Origin: Bacteroidia bacterium
Lineage (GTDB): Bacteria; Bacteroidota; Bacteroidia; SXHM01
Direction of reading: 5' to 3'
NCBI GenBank assembly: GCA_022072225.1
Contig: JAJVIC010000009.1
Span: 1,168,482 to 1,232,481, forward strand
Length of the DNA stretch: 64,000 bases
In this document: one piece after another, positions 27,601-36,119 of the stretch
Layout of the letters: the number at the start of each line of letters is the position of its first letter
Numbering within the stretch: position 1 is the stretch's first letter
Translations under genes and position numbers: made by a program
Notes under the pieces: generated by a model
Told to the model about the DNA's origin: nothing
The model's input: only the letters and a program-made list of their open reading frames with translations
Database searches by the model: none

Positions 27601-28120
27601 CACCTGCACCAATTAATCCGTAGGTATCACCAAAGTTTTCGCAAGCCTGTTTAGGCCCAAAACCATTGCCACCTGCTGTTCCAACAGATCCTGCTCCTGT
27701 TCCGTTTCCGGCTGTTCCCTGTGTGCCGCCACTTACGGTAACGGTGTAGCAGTTGTCTTTATCGGCACAGTTGGCAAGGTAGGTTGTGTTTGTTCCGGTA
27801 GTTGCTCCGGTTCCACCGCTTCCGCCTGTGTAACCTGCAAAGTCTCCGTTAATATTTCCCTGAATATTGATGTTGGCAGCATTGATAATCAATTCACCGC
27901 AACCATTTACAGAATAAGGGGTAACGGTAACGGTAACGCCTGCATCAACCTGAAAAGTTCCTGTAATGTTCCATGTTCCGGTCATTTGCTGGTCCGATGA
28001 AATAATTAAATCTCCGACTACGGGAATTGTGCCGCATTGGCTGTAACTTTTATTTGCCCACAAAGTAAGAGTTGCAATTACTAAAAGCGCAGATAATTTC
28101 AGGGTAATTAGTTTATTCAT
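24623..28120 (-). CDS. Large secreted Gly-rich / SprB-repeat protein with type IX secretion C-terminal domain
   Basis: 1165 aa. A signal peptide ends near residue 28. A beta-helix-like start (about 30-85) is followed by an extremely Gly/Ala-rich region (about 85-400) with scattered Cys clusters such as CCDDGCDGCDE. Seven SprB repeats of about 77 aa (roughly 415-960) each carry CNGG-DG, GGTPPYTY-W, G-Y-VTVTD and NGC. A PKD domain (SYQWFFGDGETSTEVNPTHT) and a gliding-type C-terminal domain (VPNVFTPNGDGLNDLF, FNRWGEKVYGW) end it. SprB repeats occur in motility adhesins. It is probably a type IX cargo at the cell surface; no partner genes are nearby. Confidence 0.9.
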   Translation of the reverse strand: MNKLITLKLSALLVIATLTLWANKSYSQCGTIPVVGDLIISSDQQMTGTWNITGTFQVDAGVTVTVTPYSVNGCGELIINAANINIQGNINGDFAGYTGGSGGTGATTGTNTTYLANCADKDNCYTVTVSGGTQGTAGNGTGAGSVGTAGGNGFGPKQACENFGDTYGLIGAGGGAGAGGGGSYGANANAGGGGGAGSASGSFTGMSLSTCSTPTAGTAGTGGTAGTAYGTTTGNDIDMGSGGAGASGGGKSYNNGANGGAGGTGGGKIVLNASETLTVAGTLSAQGSVGGNGGNGGAGGKTGRCCDDGCDGCDETTYSAGAGGGGGAGGGSGGGIYISALGDMTLTGTIRAEGGNGGLGGQGGAGASPCNYGGSIFCGSGNSGATNAGANGAMGGGGSGGRVKVFQNPCRNNVINANVLLSGGNGNGGAASTGTVHYGNLPGIVAPTGAAVASNVSCFGGTDGTATATASGGLPPYTYLWDDVNAQTTDIATGLSQGTYTVTITDDNGCSATATATLTEPTQLTASASVISDASCNGAADAVVDVTAGGGTPNYTYLWDDTNAQTTSSATGLGAGTFTVTVTDDNGCTATSSVTVSEPALLSATVVADNNVSCNAGADGQATVTVTGGTPNYIYEWDDLQSTPTAVNLPAGTIGCLITDAAGCTTTVSVTITEPTPVSGSATEIVSILCNGGGTASAVALGAGGTPGYTYLWDDNATTANDTVVNLPAGTYTVTITDTNQCTGTATVTINEPDVLTATVAVDSDVDCNGGNNGQLTVTPVGGTAPYTYLWNDPLAQTGQTAAGLEAGIYAVTVTDDNGCEVNVSNVQIAEPTALDVTLSSTSNVSCNGAADGQATVTAAGGVPPYLYDWNDPANQTLATANNLAPGTYDVTITDDNGCTFNLSGITITEPTVLTAGIASFQNVNCNGGNDGQATGGAFGGTGPYTYFWTPSGSSDATITDLTAGEYILLVTDANGCTDSELAIISEPVNPLVANFTADPDTGLQPLVITFTNTSVGATSYQWFFGDGETSTEVNPTHTYVDSGAFTIILVAYDSITGCTDTLSVTGGIYVIPTSIFEVPNVFTPNGDGLNDLFNPNSRNIVQFEGEIFNRWGEKVYGWTQPQGGWNGRTPSGNIVPEGTYFYTLKAVGVDNLNYEQKGSITLVR

Positions 28121-28223
28121 GTATGGATTTATTTTTAATACATTTTCTGAAAGCGTCCAAAAATAGTAAAATTTAGACCCGTAAAAGATTATTCGGTTAA
28201 TTCACTTAGGTTTGCATATTATT

Positions 28224-29486
28224 ATGAAATTAAAAAGGGTTTCTTTTGTATTGTTCATGCTGTTGTTTGTATTGAAAATGCAGGCACAACAGGTAAATGA
28301 AAATTTTCCGGTTCAGGTATTTTCCGATGATTTTTCATCAGAAAATAATTTGTGGGATTACCTGACTACAGCCGAAAATCTTTTTGTGCTGGATAAAGGT
28401 GAATACTTTATGCATCGCAGAAACGAAACCAAGCCTTATGCGTTAGTTACCAACTGGAAAAATGACTTAACCCTTTTTCACATCAAGGCTGCAGTGAAAC
28501 TTGGCCCGGCAACTTCGGCTGAACAAACAATAGGTATCATCTTTTACATACAGCCCGATGGAAAGGGGGCTTTGGTTTTTGAAATCAATAAAGACAAGAA
28601 GTTTCGTGTAAAGCAATTGGTAGGCGCCTACTATAAATTTCTTACAGGCGAGGTTACGGATGCCGGTTGGGTGAAAAGTAAGTTTGTTGACAATACCGGA
28701 GAATACAATGTTCTGGAGGTTAAATCAGCAGGTGGTATAAATGATTTTTACATCAACGGCAATTTTGTTTTTTCAGCACCTGTGCAGGATTATGCGCCCG
28801 GTGCTTTGGGTATTTTAATTGGTGCCGATACCAAAGCAAAGGCTGATTATTTTTATGTGTATGCAACGCGAGAGGTAAGTTCGGATGTAACTGCCAACCG
28901 CCAGTTTGGTGAGCTTACGCCAAATGAAAAAATTGAGTTTCTCCTGGCTGAAAACGATAAATTGAAAAAGCAAATAGCTCAGGATAATGTTGACTTAATC
29001 AAACAACAGGCAGATTTGAAAATTGCAACCATGTTGGAACAGGTGAATAAAAAAGATGCAGAAATTGAACAGTTGAAAATTGAGGTAAACAGTTTAACTA
29101 CTTATAAAAACAGTGTAATTAAAGATATGGACGAAGATGTTTTTCTTACACTTTCCAATTCAGTAAAAGAACAAATTGAAGTAAATAAAAAGTTGAACAA
29201 GTTTATTGAAGAAATACGTGACTCGCTGGCTATTGCCAACAAAAAGTACAATGATTTAAAGTTGAAGCAAGTAACCGACCTGATTGAGCAACAGAAAAAG
29301 GAACAGGCTAAAAAGCAGGCTATACCGGCCACTAAAGAAGAGCAGAAACCTGAAACAGCAAAGGTGCAGGCTAAAAAAGAAGAAGCAGTTAAAATTGCTG
29401 ACCAGCCTAAAGTAACAGCATCAGAGAAGAAAGTAGAAGCCAAACCCTTGTCAGTAAAAACCAGAACAGCAATTAAAAAAGGATAA
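28224..29486 (+). CDS. Secreted protein: concanavalin-like domain plus coiled coil
   Basis: 420 aa from the ATG at 28224. A signal peptide ([18 protein letters not shown]) is followed by residues about 30-215, with [37 protein letters not shown] and [27 protein letters not shown]. This resembles the DUF1080/laminin-G-like jelly roll. Residues about 230-350 are a heptad-rich coiled coil, and the tail is Lys/Ala/Pro-rich. A TAGGTTTG box ends 9 bp before the ATG. It is first in an operon with panB (4-bp gap), a link with no obvious functional reason. Confidence 0.78.
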   Translation: MKLKRVSFVLFMLLFVLKMQAQQVNENFPVQVFSDDFSSENNLWDYLTTAENLFVLDKGEYFMHRRNETKPYALVTNWKNDLTLFHIKAAVKLGPATSAEQTIGIIFYIQPDGKGALVFEINKDKKFRVKQLVGAYYKFLTGEVTDAGWVKSKFVDNTGEYNVLEVKSAGGINDFYINGNFVFSAPVQDYAPGALGILIGADTKAKADYFYVYATREVSSDVTANRQFGELTPNEKIEFLLAENDKLKKQIAQDNVDLIKQQADLKIATMLEQVNKKDAEIEQLKIEVNSLTTYKNSVIKDMDEDVFLTLSNSVKEQIEVNKKLNKFIEEIRDSLAIANKKYNDLKLKQVTDLIEQQKKEQAKKQAIPATKEEQKPETAKVQAKKEEAVKIADQPKVTASEKKVEAKPLSVKTRTAIKKG

Positions 29487-29490
29487 TACC

Positions 29491-30306
29491 ATGTCAGTTC
29501 ACAAAGTAGTAAAGAAAATTACCACGCATATTTTGCAGGAGATGAAAGCAAAAGGAGAAAAAATTTCCATGCTTACGGCTTATGATTTCTCCATGGCAAG
29601 AATTGTGGACGGTGCAGGAATTGATATCATCCTTGTTGGCGACTCAGCTTCTAATGTAATGGCAGGTCATGAAACTACGTTGCCTATTACGCTTGACCAA
29701 ATGATATACCATGCCGGGGCAGTAATACGTGCTGTAAACAGAGCATTAGTGGTGGTTGATTTACCGTTTGGTTCTTATCAGGGAAATTCAAAAGAGGCGT
29801 TGAATTCTTCCATCCGCATTATGAAAGAAGCCGAAGCCCACGCAGTAAAATTAGAAGGCGGTAGAGAGGTGAAAGAATCGGTGGAACGTATTTTATCTGC
29901 CGGAATTCCGGTGATGGGACACTTGGGTTTAACCCCGCAATCCATTTATAAATTCGGAACCTACACCGTTCGCGCAAAAGAAGAGGAAGAAGCAAAACGT
30001 TTGATTGAAGACGCACATATTCTGCAGGAAGCAGGCTGTTTTGCAATTGTATTGGAAAAAATTCCTTACAAACTTGCTGCACGTGTTGCATCTGAGTTAA
30101 CTATTCCTATTATTGGCATTGGTGCCGGAAACGGTGTTGACGGACAGGTATTGGTTCTGCACGATATGTTAGGTATAAACAATGAATTCAGTCCGCGCTT
30201 TTTGCGCAGGTATGCTAACCTGTATGAAGTTATGACTTCTGCTGTTCAGAATTATGTCAAGGATGTAAAGGCGAAAGATTTTCCGAACGACAGTGAGCAA
30301 TATTAA
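29491..30306 (+). CDS. panB: 3-methyl-2-oxobutanoate hydroxymethyltransferase
   Basis: 271 aa. Makes ketopantoate from 2-ketoisovalerate and methylene-tetrahydrofolate for pantothenate/CoA synthesis. [67 protein letters not shown] and [21 protein letters not shown] are all conserved. No panC is adjacent. It lies 4 bp after the coiled-coil protein gene and is followed by a repeat-bearing rluA-type gene. Confidence 0.95.
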   Translation: MSVHKVVKKITTHILQEMKAKGEKISMLTAYDFSMARIVDGAGIDIILVGDSASNVMAGHETTLPITLDQMIYHAGAVIRAVNRALVVVDLPFGSYQGNSKEALNSSIRIMKEAEAHAVKLEGGREVKESVERILSAGIPVMGHLGLTPQSIYKFGTYTVRAKEEEEAKRLIEDAHILQEAGCFAIVLEKIPYKLAARVASELTIPIIGIGAGNGVDGQVLVLHDMLGINNEFSPRFLRRYANLYEVMTSAVQNYVKDVKAKDFPNDSEQY

Positions 30307-30308
30307 AA

Positions 30309-30412
30309 GACCCCACCCAAACCCTCCCCGGAGGGGAGTGCTTTCCAACGCACAATTCAACGATGGCAAGCGGGGTGGCAAAGTCTCCCCCCAAGGGGAA
30401 GATTTAGAGGGG
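30309..30412. repeat. GC-rich palindromic repeat between panB and the RluA-type gene
   Basis: CCTCCCCGGAGGGGAG at 30322-30337 and CTCCCC-CCAA-GGGGAAG near 30387-30402. The class is the same as the palindromes in the vWA gene. The stretch is open in the downstream reading frame and would add 40 residues of Pro/Arg/Gly-rich sequence. Confidence 0.7.
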
Positions 30413-31087
30413 GTGGATGTTCTTTACGAAGACAACCACATCATCGCTGTAAACAAAAAGCCTTCACAAATTGTGCAGGGCGACAAAACAGGCGACAAGC
30501 CACTGAGCGATTTTGTAAAAGATTACATCAAAGAAAAATACAACAAACCCGGTGAGGTTTTTATTGGTGTTCCGCATCGTCTCGACAGGCCTGTTAGTGG
30601 TGTGGTACTGTTTGCGCGTACTTCAAAAGCTTTGGCGCGTTTGAACGAAATGCTGCGTGATAAAACAATAAAGAAAACCTATTGGGCAGTAGTTAAAAAC
30701 CGTCCGCAAAAGGAAAGTGCAACGCTGGTTCATTACCTGAAAAAGAATGAGGAAAAGAATGTGTCGAAGGCTTATGACAAAGAGGTTAACGGCTCGTTGC
30801 GTGCCGAGTTGGATTACAAAATTCTTGCTTCGTCAGACCAGTATCATTTGCTCGAAATAAACCTGAAAACAGGTCGTCATCATCAAATCCGCGCACAGCT
30901 TGCTGCTATAGGCTGCCCTATAAAAGGTGATTTGAAATACGGATTTCCCCGCAGTAATGAAAATGCAAGCATTCATCTGCATTCGCGTAAAACAGAGTTT
31001 ATACATCCTGTTTCAAAAAATCAGGTTACCATTATTGCGCCCCCGCCAAAAGATGTTTTGTGGGATTGGTTTTTGCAAAGAGTTTAA
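30413..31087 (+). CDS. RluA-family pseudouridine synthase
   Basis: RNA uridine isomerase. The catalytic Asp is in VPHRLDRPVSGVVLFARTSKAL, and LKTGRHHQIRAQLAAIGCPIKGDLKYG is the second signature. Homologues usually open with a strand like VDVLYEDNHIIAVNKK, so I prefer the GTG at 30413, preceded by an AG-rich stretch. A GTG at 30293 overlapping panB would add 40 residues encoded by the palindromic repeat. The RNA target cannot be assigned. Confidence 0.9.
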   Translation: MDVLYEDNHIIAVNKKPSQIVQGDKTGDKPLSDFVKDYIKEKYNKPGEVFIGVPHRLDRPVSGVVLFARTSKALARLNEMLRDKTIKKTYWAVVKNRPQKESATLVHYLKKNEEKNVSKAYDKEVNGSLRAELDYKILASSDQYHLLEINLKTGRHHQIRAQLAAIGCPIKGDLKYGFPRSNENASIHLHSRKTEFIHPVSKNQVTIIAPPPKDVLWDWFLQRV

Positions 31088-31092
31088 GAAGA

Positions 31093-31122
31093 TTTGCAGT
31101 TCAGTAAATATTTCTACTTTTG
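31093..31122 (+). promoter_or_regulatory. Promoter of metK
   Basis: TTTG at 31093-31096, an 18-base spacer, then TACTTTTG at 31115-31122. The predicted start of transcription is at about 31127-31130, which is where the riboswitch begins. Confidence 0.7.
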
Positions 31123-31130
31123 CCCTGCTT

Positions 31131-31180
31131 TGTGGAGAGATTTGATTGCTTGCAACCACGTAAAAAAAATGCTAAAACCA
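31131..31180 (+). promoter_or_regulatory. SAM-II-like riboswitch aptamer in the metK leader
   Basis: Three conserved SAM-II (SAM_alpha) blocks occur in order and at the right spacing: GATTTGATTGCTTGCAACCA, then CGTAAAAAAAA, then GCTAAAA. The P1 stem is GTGG (31132-31135) with CCAC (31156-31159), and the 3' A-rich strand with GCTAAA forms the pseudoknot. It lies at the transcription start of metK, the gene that makes SAM. Downstream, 31209-31218 can pair with 31131-31140 over ten positions with one G-U, giving a candidate alternative fold. I identified the class by eye, without a covariance search. Confidence 0.8.
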
Positions 31181-31264
31181 TTCTTTTTACAGGCTTTCCA
31201 GCCTCAGGTCTCTTCACAGAAAATCAATTATCAATTTAAAATTAAACATTAAAAATTAGTTTAC

Positions 31265-32518
31265 ATGGCTTATTTATTTACATCCGAATCAGTATCAGAG
31301 GGGCATCCCGACAAAGTTGCCGACCAGATTTCAGACGCATTAATTGACAATTTTCTTGCCTTCGACCCGCAATCAAAAGTTGCCTGCGAAACATTAGTAA
31401 CAACAGGTCAGGTTGTTTTGGCCGGTGAAGTAAAATCAAAAGCATATTTAGATGTTCAAACCATTGCGCGTGATGTAATCAAGAAAATAGGCTACACCAA
31501 AAGCGAGTATATGTTTGAAGCTAATTCATGCGGTGTGCTTTCTGCAATTCACGAGCAATCATCAGACATTAATCAAGGTGTAGAGCGCAAAAAGAAAGAA
31601 GAGCAAGGTGCTGGCGACCAGGGAATGATGTTTGGTTATGCTACCAAAGAAACCGATAACTACATGCCGTTGGCATTGGATCTGGCACACGGAATTTTGT
31701 TGGAGCTTGCGGCATTGCGCAGAGAAAATAAAGAGATAAAATACTTGCGTCCCGATGCAAAATCGCAGGTAACATTGGAATACAACGACAATAATGTTCC
31801 CGTGCGTATTGATGCCATTGTAGTTTCAACACAGCACGATGATTTTGATGCTGAGGCAAAGATGCTGGCTAAAATCAAAAAGGACATGATTGAGATTTTA
31901 ATTCCGCGCGTGAAAAAGAAATATCCTAAATATGCTCATCTCTTCAATAATAAAATTGCTTATCACATTAACCCAACGGGTAAGTTTGTAATTGGCGGTC
32001 CGCATGGCGATACCGGCTTAACCGGCCGTAAAATAATTGTGGATACGTATGGTGGAAAAGGTGCACACGGTGGAGGTGCTTTCTCAGGTAAAGACCCTTC
32101 AAAAGTTGACCGCTCGGCAGCCTATGCAACCCGCCACATTGCAAAAAATTTGGTAGCAGCAGGTGTTGCAGACGAAGTGCTGGTTCAGGTTTCTTATGCA
32201 ATCGGTGTTGCAAAACCAATGGGTATTTACATCAATACCTACGGCACTTCAAAAGTAAAACTGAGCGATGGCGAAATAGCTAAAAAAGTGGAAGCTATTT
32301 TTGATATGCGTCCCTACTTTATTGAGCAACGTTTTAAACTGCGCACTCCAATCTACAGCGAAACTGCTGCTTATGGACACATGGGTCGCAAAAATGAAGT
32401 AGTTACCAAAACATTCAAAGCTCCCGATGGCAAAACCAAAACCATGAAAGTGGAATTGTTTACATGGGAAAAATTAGATTACGTAGCTAAAGTGAAGAAA
32501 GCATTTGGCTTGAAATAA
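31265..32518 (+). CDS. metK: S-adenosylmethionine synthetase
   Basis: 417 aa. Forms SAM from methionine and ATP. Conserved [35 protein letters not shown], the P-loop-like [21 protein letters not shown] and [20 protein letters not shown]. Slightly longer than the roughly 385-aa Proteobacterial forms, as is typical of Bacteroidota. It is preceded by a SAM-II-like riboswitch and followed by a strong terminator, so it is a single-gene unit under SAM control. Confidence 0.97.
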   Translation: MAYLFTSESVSEGHPDKVADQISDALIDNFLAFDPQSKVACETLVTTGQVVLAGEVKSKAYLDVQTIARDVIKKIGYTKSEYMFEANSCGVLSAIHEQSSDINQGVERKKKEEQGAGDQGMMFGYATKETDNYMPLALDLAHGILLELAALRRENKEIKYLRPDAKSQVTLEYNDNNVPVRIDAIVVSTQHDDFDAEAKMLAKIKKDMIEILIPRVKKKYPKYAHLFNNKIAYHINPTGKFVIGGPHGDTGLTGRKIIVDTYGGKGAHGGGAFSGKDPSKVDRSAAYATRHIAKNLVAAGVADEVLVQVSYAIGVAKPMGIYINTYGTSKVKLSDGEIAKKVEAIFDMRPYFIEQRFKLRTPIYSETAAYGHMGRKNEVVTKTFKAPDGKTKTMKVELFTWEKLDYVAKVKKAFGLK

Positions 32519-32541
32519 TTCTGTGTTAAACCGACAAACAG

Positions 32542-32587
32542 AATCCCGGGCTAAACCATTTGTCCGGGATTTTTGTTTTAATTCGCA
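32542..32587 (+). terminator. Intrinsic terminator of metK
   Basis: AATCCCGG (32542-32549) pairs with CCGGGATT (32574-32581), followed by TTTTGTTTT. Confidence 0.85.
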
Positions 32588-32618
32588 ATCATAATCTTTA
32601 AATTATATATATAATCCA

Positions 32619-33164
32619 ATGGAAGGCAGAATAGTATCAGCAGGAACTAAAGTAAAACATCCTCAATTCGGCATTGGCAAAGTAGAACATGTTGCCGAAT
32701 ATCACTACGTAATCAATTTTGATGCGCGTGGAATAGTTGACGTTTCGAAGAAATTTGCAGGTTTGGAAATTCTTGGACCGAAGAATGCAGAAGATGAAGA
32801 AACGGATATGGATACCGATGAAATTGAAAAAGCAGTGGAGCGCGTTCTCCGCAAATGGAACGGAATAGGAGAGGTGGTTCCCCTTGGCGACCGCTGGAGC
32901 GGTGGCACACTGTTATTGCAACCTGCCGACCCCGCCCAAAAGCCCAAAGAAATTCCTATTGAAACCTTCTTTCATAAAATTGTAATGCTGCGCGACCGCC
33001 TCCGAGTGTTGGAACAAAACATAAACAGTCAGGAAAAACTTTCAGACGAAGACAAAGTAAATCTTCAGCAATACATCACCCGTATATACGGAAGTCTCAC
33101 CACCTTCAATGTTCTTTTCAAAAACAAAGAACAGCAGTTTGTAGGCGAGAAAGGGAAAGAATGA
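32619..33164 (+). CDS. Conserved hypothetical protein with Tudor-like N-terminus
   Basis: 181 aa. Residues 1-50 (VSAGTKVKHPQFGIGKVEHV, then YHYVINFDARGIVDV) look like the small beta-barrel found at the C-terminus of UvrD/PcrA helicases. An acidic stretch (EDEETDMDTDEI) and a helical C-terminal half (ETFFHKIVMLRDRLRVLEQNI) follow. I cannot name the family. It converges on der with no gap. A link to RNA polymerase or DNA is suggested only by the barrel. Confidence 0.75.
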   Translation: MEGRIVSAGTKVKHPQFGIGKVEHVAEYHYVINFDARGIVDVSKKFAGLEILGPKNAEDEETDMDTDEIEKAVERVLRKWNGIGEVVPLGDRWSGGTLLLQPADPAQKPKEIPIETFFHKIVMLRDRLRVLEQNINSQEKLSDEDKVNLQQYITRIYGSLTTFNVLFKNKEQQFVGEKGKE

Positions 33165-34472
33165 TTAAGTTTTCTTTCTGAAAAAAATCTGAATCGGTAC
33201 ACCTGTAAAGTTAAAATGTTCACGCATCTTGTTTTCTATATATCGTGAATACGATTCCGGAATATATTGTGGCAGATTACAGTAGAATGCGAAAGTAGGT
33301 GCGTGGGTTGGTAGCTGTGTTACAAATTTTATTTTAACGCTTTTCCCTTTGGTTGAAGGAGGCGGATAACTCTCAATGACTGGTAAGATAAAATCATTTA
33401 ACTCGCGCGTAGGTATTTTTTTGGTACGGTTTTCATAAACCTCAATAGCTGTTTCCACTGCTTTCATAATTCGTTGTTTGTTCAGCGCGGAAATAAACAG
33501 TATCGGAACATCTTTGAAAGGCGCAAGTTTTGCGCGTATTTCATCTTCCATTTTCTTCATGGTTGAGGTGTCTTTTTCTACCAAGTCCCACTTATTTACC
33601 AATATAACAATGCCGCGTCTGTTTTTTTGTGCAAGGCTGAAAATATTCATGTCCTGCGCCTCAAAACCAAGTTTTGCATCCAGCATCAATAGGCAAACAT
33701 CACATTCTTCAATAGCACGAACAGAGCGCATTACCGAATAATATTCAAGACCTTCCTCAACTTTACTTTTCTTGCGGATACCGGCTGTGTCCACCAAAAT
33801 AAAATCTTTACCGTAAGCCTTATAGTGGCTGTGAATAGCATCGCGTGTAGTTCCTGCAATATCGGTAACTATGTTACGGTCAATTCCAAGCAGCGCATTG
33901 GTAAGCGATGATTTTCCGACATTGGGTCTGCCTACAATGGCAAATTTAGGAAGTTCATTTTCTTCTTTTTCCTCCTCCGCAGTCATGTGCTTGGTCATTT
34001 CGTCAAGCAATTCGCCTGTTCCGCTTCCATTTATAGAAGAGATGTTGTAAAGCTCGCCCAACCCTAAAGAATAAAATTCAGTGGCATCGTTCTGCAAGGC
34101 GTGGTTATCAACTTTGTTCACTACTAAGAAAACCTTCTTGTTCGTTTTTCTAAGCAGCGAAGCTACAGTCTGGTCATCGTCCATGATTCCGCATTTAACA
34201 TCCACAACAAAAAGTATAATGTTGGCCTCGTCTAAGGCAACCTTAACCTGCTTGCGAATTTCACTCTCAAAAATATCGTCAGAACCAATAACATAACCGC
34301 CTGTGTCAATCACAGAAAATTTCTTGCCGTTCCATTCTCCTTTTCCGTAAGTACGGTCGCGCGTAACGCCTGCCATCTCATCAACAATTGCACTGCGGCT
34401 GTCCGTTAAACGGTTAAATAATGTAGACTTGCCCACATTCGGTCTTCCTACTATAGCTACTAAATTTCCCAT
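33165..34472 (-). CDS. der: Ribosome-assembly GTPase Der (EngA)
   Basis: 435 aa. Two consecutive G domains, each with a P-loop ([14 protein letters not shown] at 8 and [14 protein letters not shown] near 180), DTGGY and DTAGI switch motifs and NKVD/NKWD specificity motifs. A C-terminal KH-like domain follows (about 345-435). It acts in 50S subunit maturation. It shares orientation with era upstream, 88 bp away, with a hairpin in the gap. Confidence 0.97.
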   Translation of the reverse strand: MGNLVAIVGRPNVGKSTLFNRLTDSRSAIVDEMAGVTRDRTYGKGEWNGKKFSVIDTGGYVIGSDDIFESEIRKQVKVALDEANIILFVVDVKCGIMDDDQTVASLLRKTNKKVFLVVNKVDNHALQNDATEFYSLGLGELYNISSINGSGTGELLDEMTKHMTAEEEKEENELPKFAIVGRPNVGKSSLTNALLGIDRNIVTDIAGTTRDAIHSHYKAYGKDFILVDTAGIRKKSKVEEGLEYYSVMRSVRAIEECDVCLLMLDAKLGFEAQDMNIFSLAQKNRRGIVILVNKWDLVEKDTSTMKKMEDEIRAKLAPFKDVPILFISALNKQRIMKAVETAIEVYENRTKKIPTRELNDFILPVIESYPPPSTKGKSVKIKFVTQLPTHAPTFAFYCNLPQYIPESYSRYIENKMREHFNFTGVPIQIFFRKKT

Positions 34473-34531
34473 TTTATTTTAATCGGGCGCGAAGATACTC
34501 TATTTAAGCGTTCATGGGTAAATTGACCGTG

Positions 34532-34556
34532 GACTATGGACTTATTGACCATAGTC
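34532..34556. repeat. GACTATGG inverted repeat between der and era
   Basis: GACTATGG (34532-34539) and CCATAGTC (34549-34556) with T-rich sequence beyond. The same word recurs as a 10-bp-arm hairpin at 61549-61597. It may act as the era terminator. Confidence 0.65.
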
Positions 34557-34560
34557 TCTT

Positions 34561-35451
34561 TTACTCCAAATATCCGTGCGTTTTCAAATAGTTTTCGTCA
34601 TTGCGCCAGTCTTTCTTCACCTTTACGGTTGTTTCGAGGAAAATCTTCTTTCCGAAAAACTTTTCCATGTCCTTACGTGCCGCCATGCCCATGCCTTTAA
34701 TTGATTTTCCTCCTTGTCCGATTAAAATCATTTTCTGGCTTTCGCGCTCCACAAAAACTACTGCAGCAATTCTTATAATGGTTGCTTCATCTTTGAAACT
34801 TTCAATCTGAACATCTACTGAATAAGGAATCTCTTTTTCATAGAATTTCAATATTTTCTCTCGAATAATTTCAGCTGCAATAAAGCGTTCGGATTTATCG
34901 GTTAATTGGTCTTCAGGGAAAAATGACGCTCCCTCGGGAAGCAATTCTTTAATTCGTTTCAGTAAATAATCGGTATTGAATTTTTCCGAAGCCGAAACAG
35001 GAATTATTTCCGCCTTTGGTAGTTTCTGTTTCCAAAAATCTGCTTTCGCTTCCAACTTAGTATTGTCCAACAGGTCAATTTTATTAATAACTACTAAAAC
35101 CGGCACTTCCATTTTTTCAAGTCTGGAAAAGGTTTCTGGAAATTTTGCATCCTTGCTTTCATCTTCATCACCGGGACTTACATACACAATCACATCAGCA
35201 TCTTTGAAGGATGTGTCTACAAATTGCATCATTCCTTCGTGCATTTTGTAGTGAGGTGCAATAATTCCAGGTGTGTCAGAAAAAACAATCTGATAATCCT
35301 TTCCGCTAATAATACCCATAATCCGGTGGCGGGTTGTTTGGGCCTTTGAAGTGATGATGGAGATTTTTTCACCCACCAGCGCATTCATCAGTGTTGATTT
35401 ACCTGCGTTTGGCTTACCTATAATATTTACAAATCCTGATTTGTGGTTCAC
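34561..35451 (-). CDS. era: GTPase Era
   Basis: About 296 aa. G domain with GKPNAGKSTLMNALVG, SDTPGI and VINKID, then a C-terminal KH domain with FVERESQKMILIGQGGKSIKGMG. It binds the 16S rRNA 3' end in 30S assembly. I favour the GTG at 35451 (then NHKSGFVNIIGK), which leaves the usual short lead before the P-loop; a TTG at 35472 would add seven residues. Confidence 0.95.
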   Translation of the reverse strand: MNHKSGFVNIIGKPNAGKSTLMNALVGEKISIITSKAQTTRHRIMGIISGKDYQIVFSDTPGIIAPHYKMHEGMMQFVDTSFKDADVIVYVSPGDEDESKDAKFPETFSRLEKMEVPVLVVINKIDLLDNTKLEAKADFWKQKLPKAEIIPVSASEKFNTDYLLKRIKELLPEGASFFPEDQLTDKSERFIAAEIIREKILKFYEKEIPYSVDVQIESFKDEATIIRIAAVVFVERESQKMILIGQGGKSIKGMGMAARKDMEKFFGKKIFLETTVKVKKDWRNDENYLKTHGYLE

Positions 35452-35460
35452 AGAAAAATT

Positions 35461-35493
35461 TTTGTGGAGCAAAGAAACTAAATTATATCTTTG
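35461..35493 (+). promoter_or_regulatory. Promoter of the initiator tRNA gene
   Basis: TTTG (35461-35464), a 21-base spacer, then TATCTTTG (35486-35493). It overlaps the 5' end of era on the other strand. Confidence 0.5.
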
Positions 35494-35559
35494 CAGCCCG
35501 ATTTAAAATAAAACAATCGTCTGTGGTAGAAACAATCCGCACTAAGTTCTTAAATATAT

Positions 35560-35632
35560 TGCGGGGTGGAGCAGTTGGTAGCTCGTCGGGCTCATAACCC
35601 GAAGGCCGTAGGTTCGAGTCCTGCCCCCGCTA
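35560..35632 (+). tRNA. Initiator tRNA-fMet (CAT)
   Basis: A complete cloverleaf with anticodon CAT in loop CTCATAA. Initiator hallmarks are present: position 1-72 is unpaired (T-T), the anticodon stem has three consecutive G-C pairs (TCGGG/CCCGA), and the D stem has an A11-T24 pair (GAGC/GCTC). The T arm is GTAGG-TTCGAGT-CCTGC. CCA is not encoded. Its 3' end is the attachment site of the integrated element. Confidence 0.95.
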
Positions 35633-35637
35633 CAAAA
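35622..35637 (+). repeat. attL core (end of tRNA-fMet)
   Basis: TGCCCCCGCTACAAAA, identical to 57938-57953. The tRNA is left intact by integration. Confidence 0.9.
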
Positions 35638-35645
35638 TCGGTATC

Positions 35646-35679
35646 AAAAGCCCTGTATTTACGGGGCTTTTGTATTTTT
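35646..35679 (+). terminator. Terminator after the tRNA, supplied by the element
   Basis: AAAAGCCC (35646-35653) pairs with GGGCTTTT (35664-35671), followed by GTATTTTT. It replaces the chromosomal tRNA terminator, which now lies at 57955. Confidence 0.8.
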
Positions 35680-35681
35680 GG

Positions 35682-35704
35682 GTAACAAAATAGTAACATA
35701 AATT
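35682..35704 (+). promoter_or_regulatory. Candidate integrase arm-type site, left
   Basis: This 23-bp sequence, opening GTAACAAAATAGTAACA, matches 57804-57826 in 20 of 23 positions and in the same orientation. The nested GTAACA is repeated in each copy. Confidence 0.6.
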
Positions 35705-35934
35705 CCTGATTATAGTGTTTTGGATAGGTTCTAACGAACCATTCAATGGGTTGTAAAGTTAATCAAGATTTACTGAAAGTAACTAATAAACTACCATTGT
35801 GCATCACCTCAAGAAGATTAAATGAACACAATCCATTATTTATAAAAACTTACATTTGCTCAAATACATACAAAATTTACAAATAGGTAAATCATAAATT
35901 AAAGACATATAAGAATTTGCGTTAAGCTGATTCT

Positions 35935-36042
35935 CGGCTTGTAAAACTGGTAATTTTCAAACTAACGAGAGATAAGCGAAACGCTCACGCAATGCGTGGG
36001 CTTTTCCTTTTTCGTTAGGGGCATACCAGTGCCTACAAGCCG
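35935..36042. ncRNA. Long nested hairpin, candidate structured RNA
   Basis: Four stems nest in order: CGGCTTGT/ACAAGCCG (35935, 36035), ACTGGTA/TACCAGT (35946, 36024), CTAACGA/TCGTTAG (35962, 36012) and GCTCACGC/GCGTGGGC (35983, 35994; loop AAT). The inner hairpin is followed by TTTTCCTTTTT, like a terminator. The direction of transcription is unclear. It fills most of the 487-bp gap between the tRNA and the first cargo gene; nothing else is recognised there apart from the terminator and arm site. Confidence 0.55.
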
Positions 36043-36119
36043 GATTAGTGAAAATGTCCCACGCAGATTTTTTTAGGGCTATTTGAGAACTGAATTTTTA
36101 ACAACCTAAAAAGATAAAT

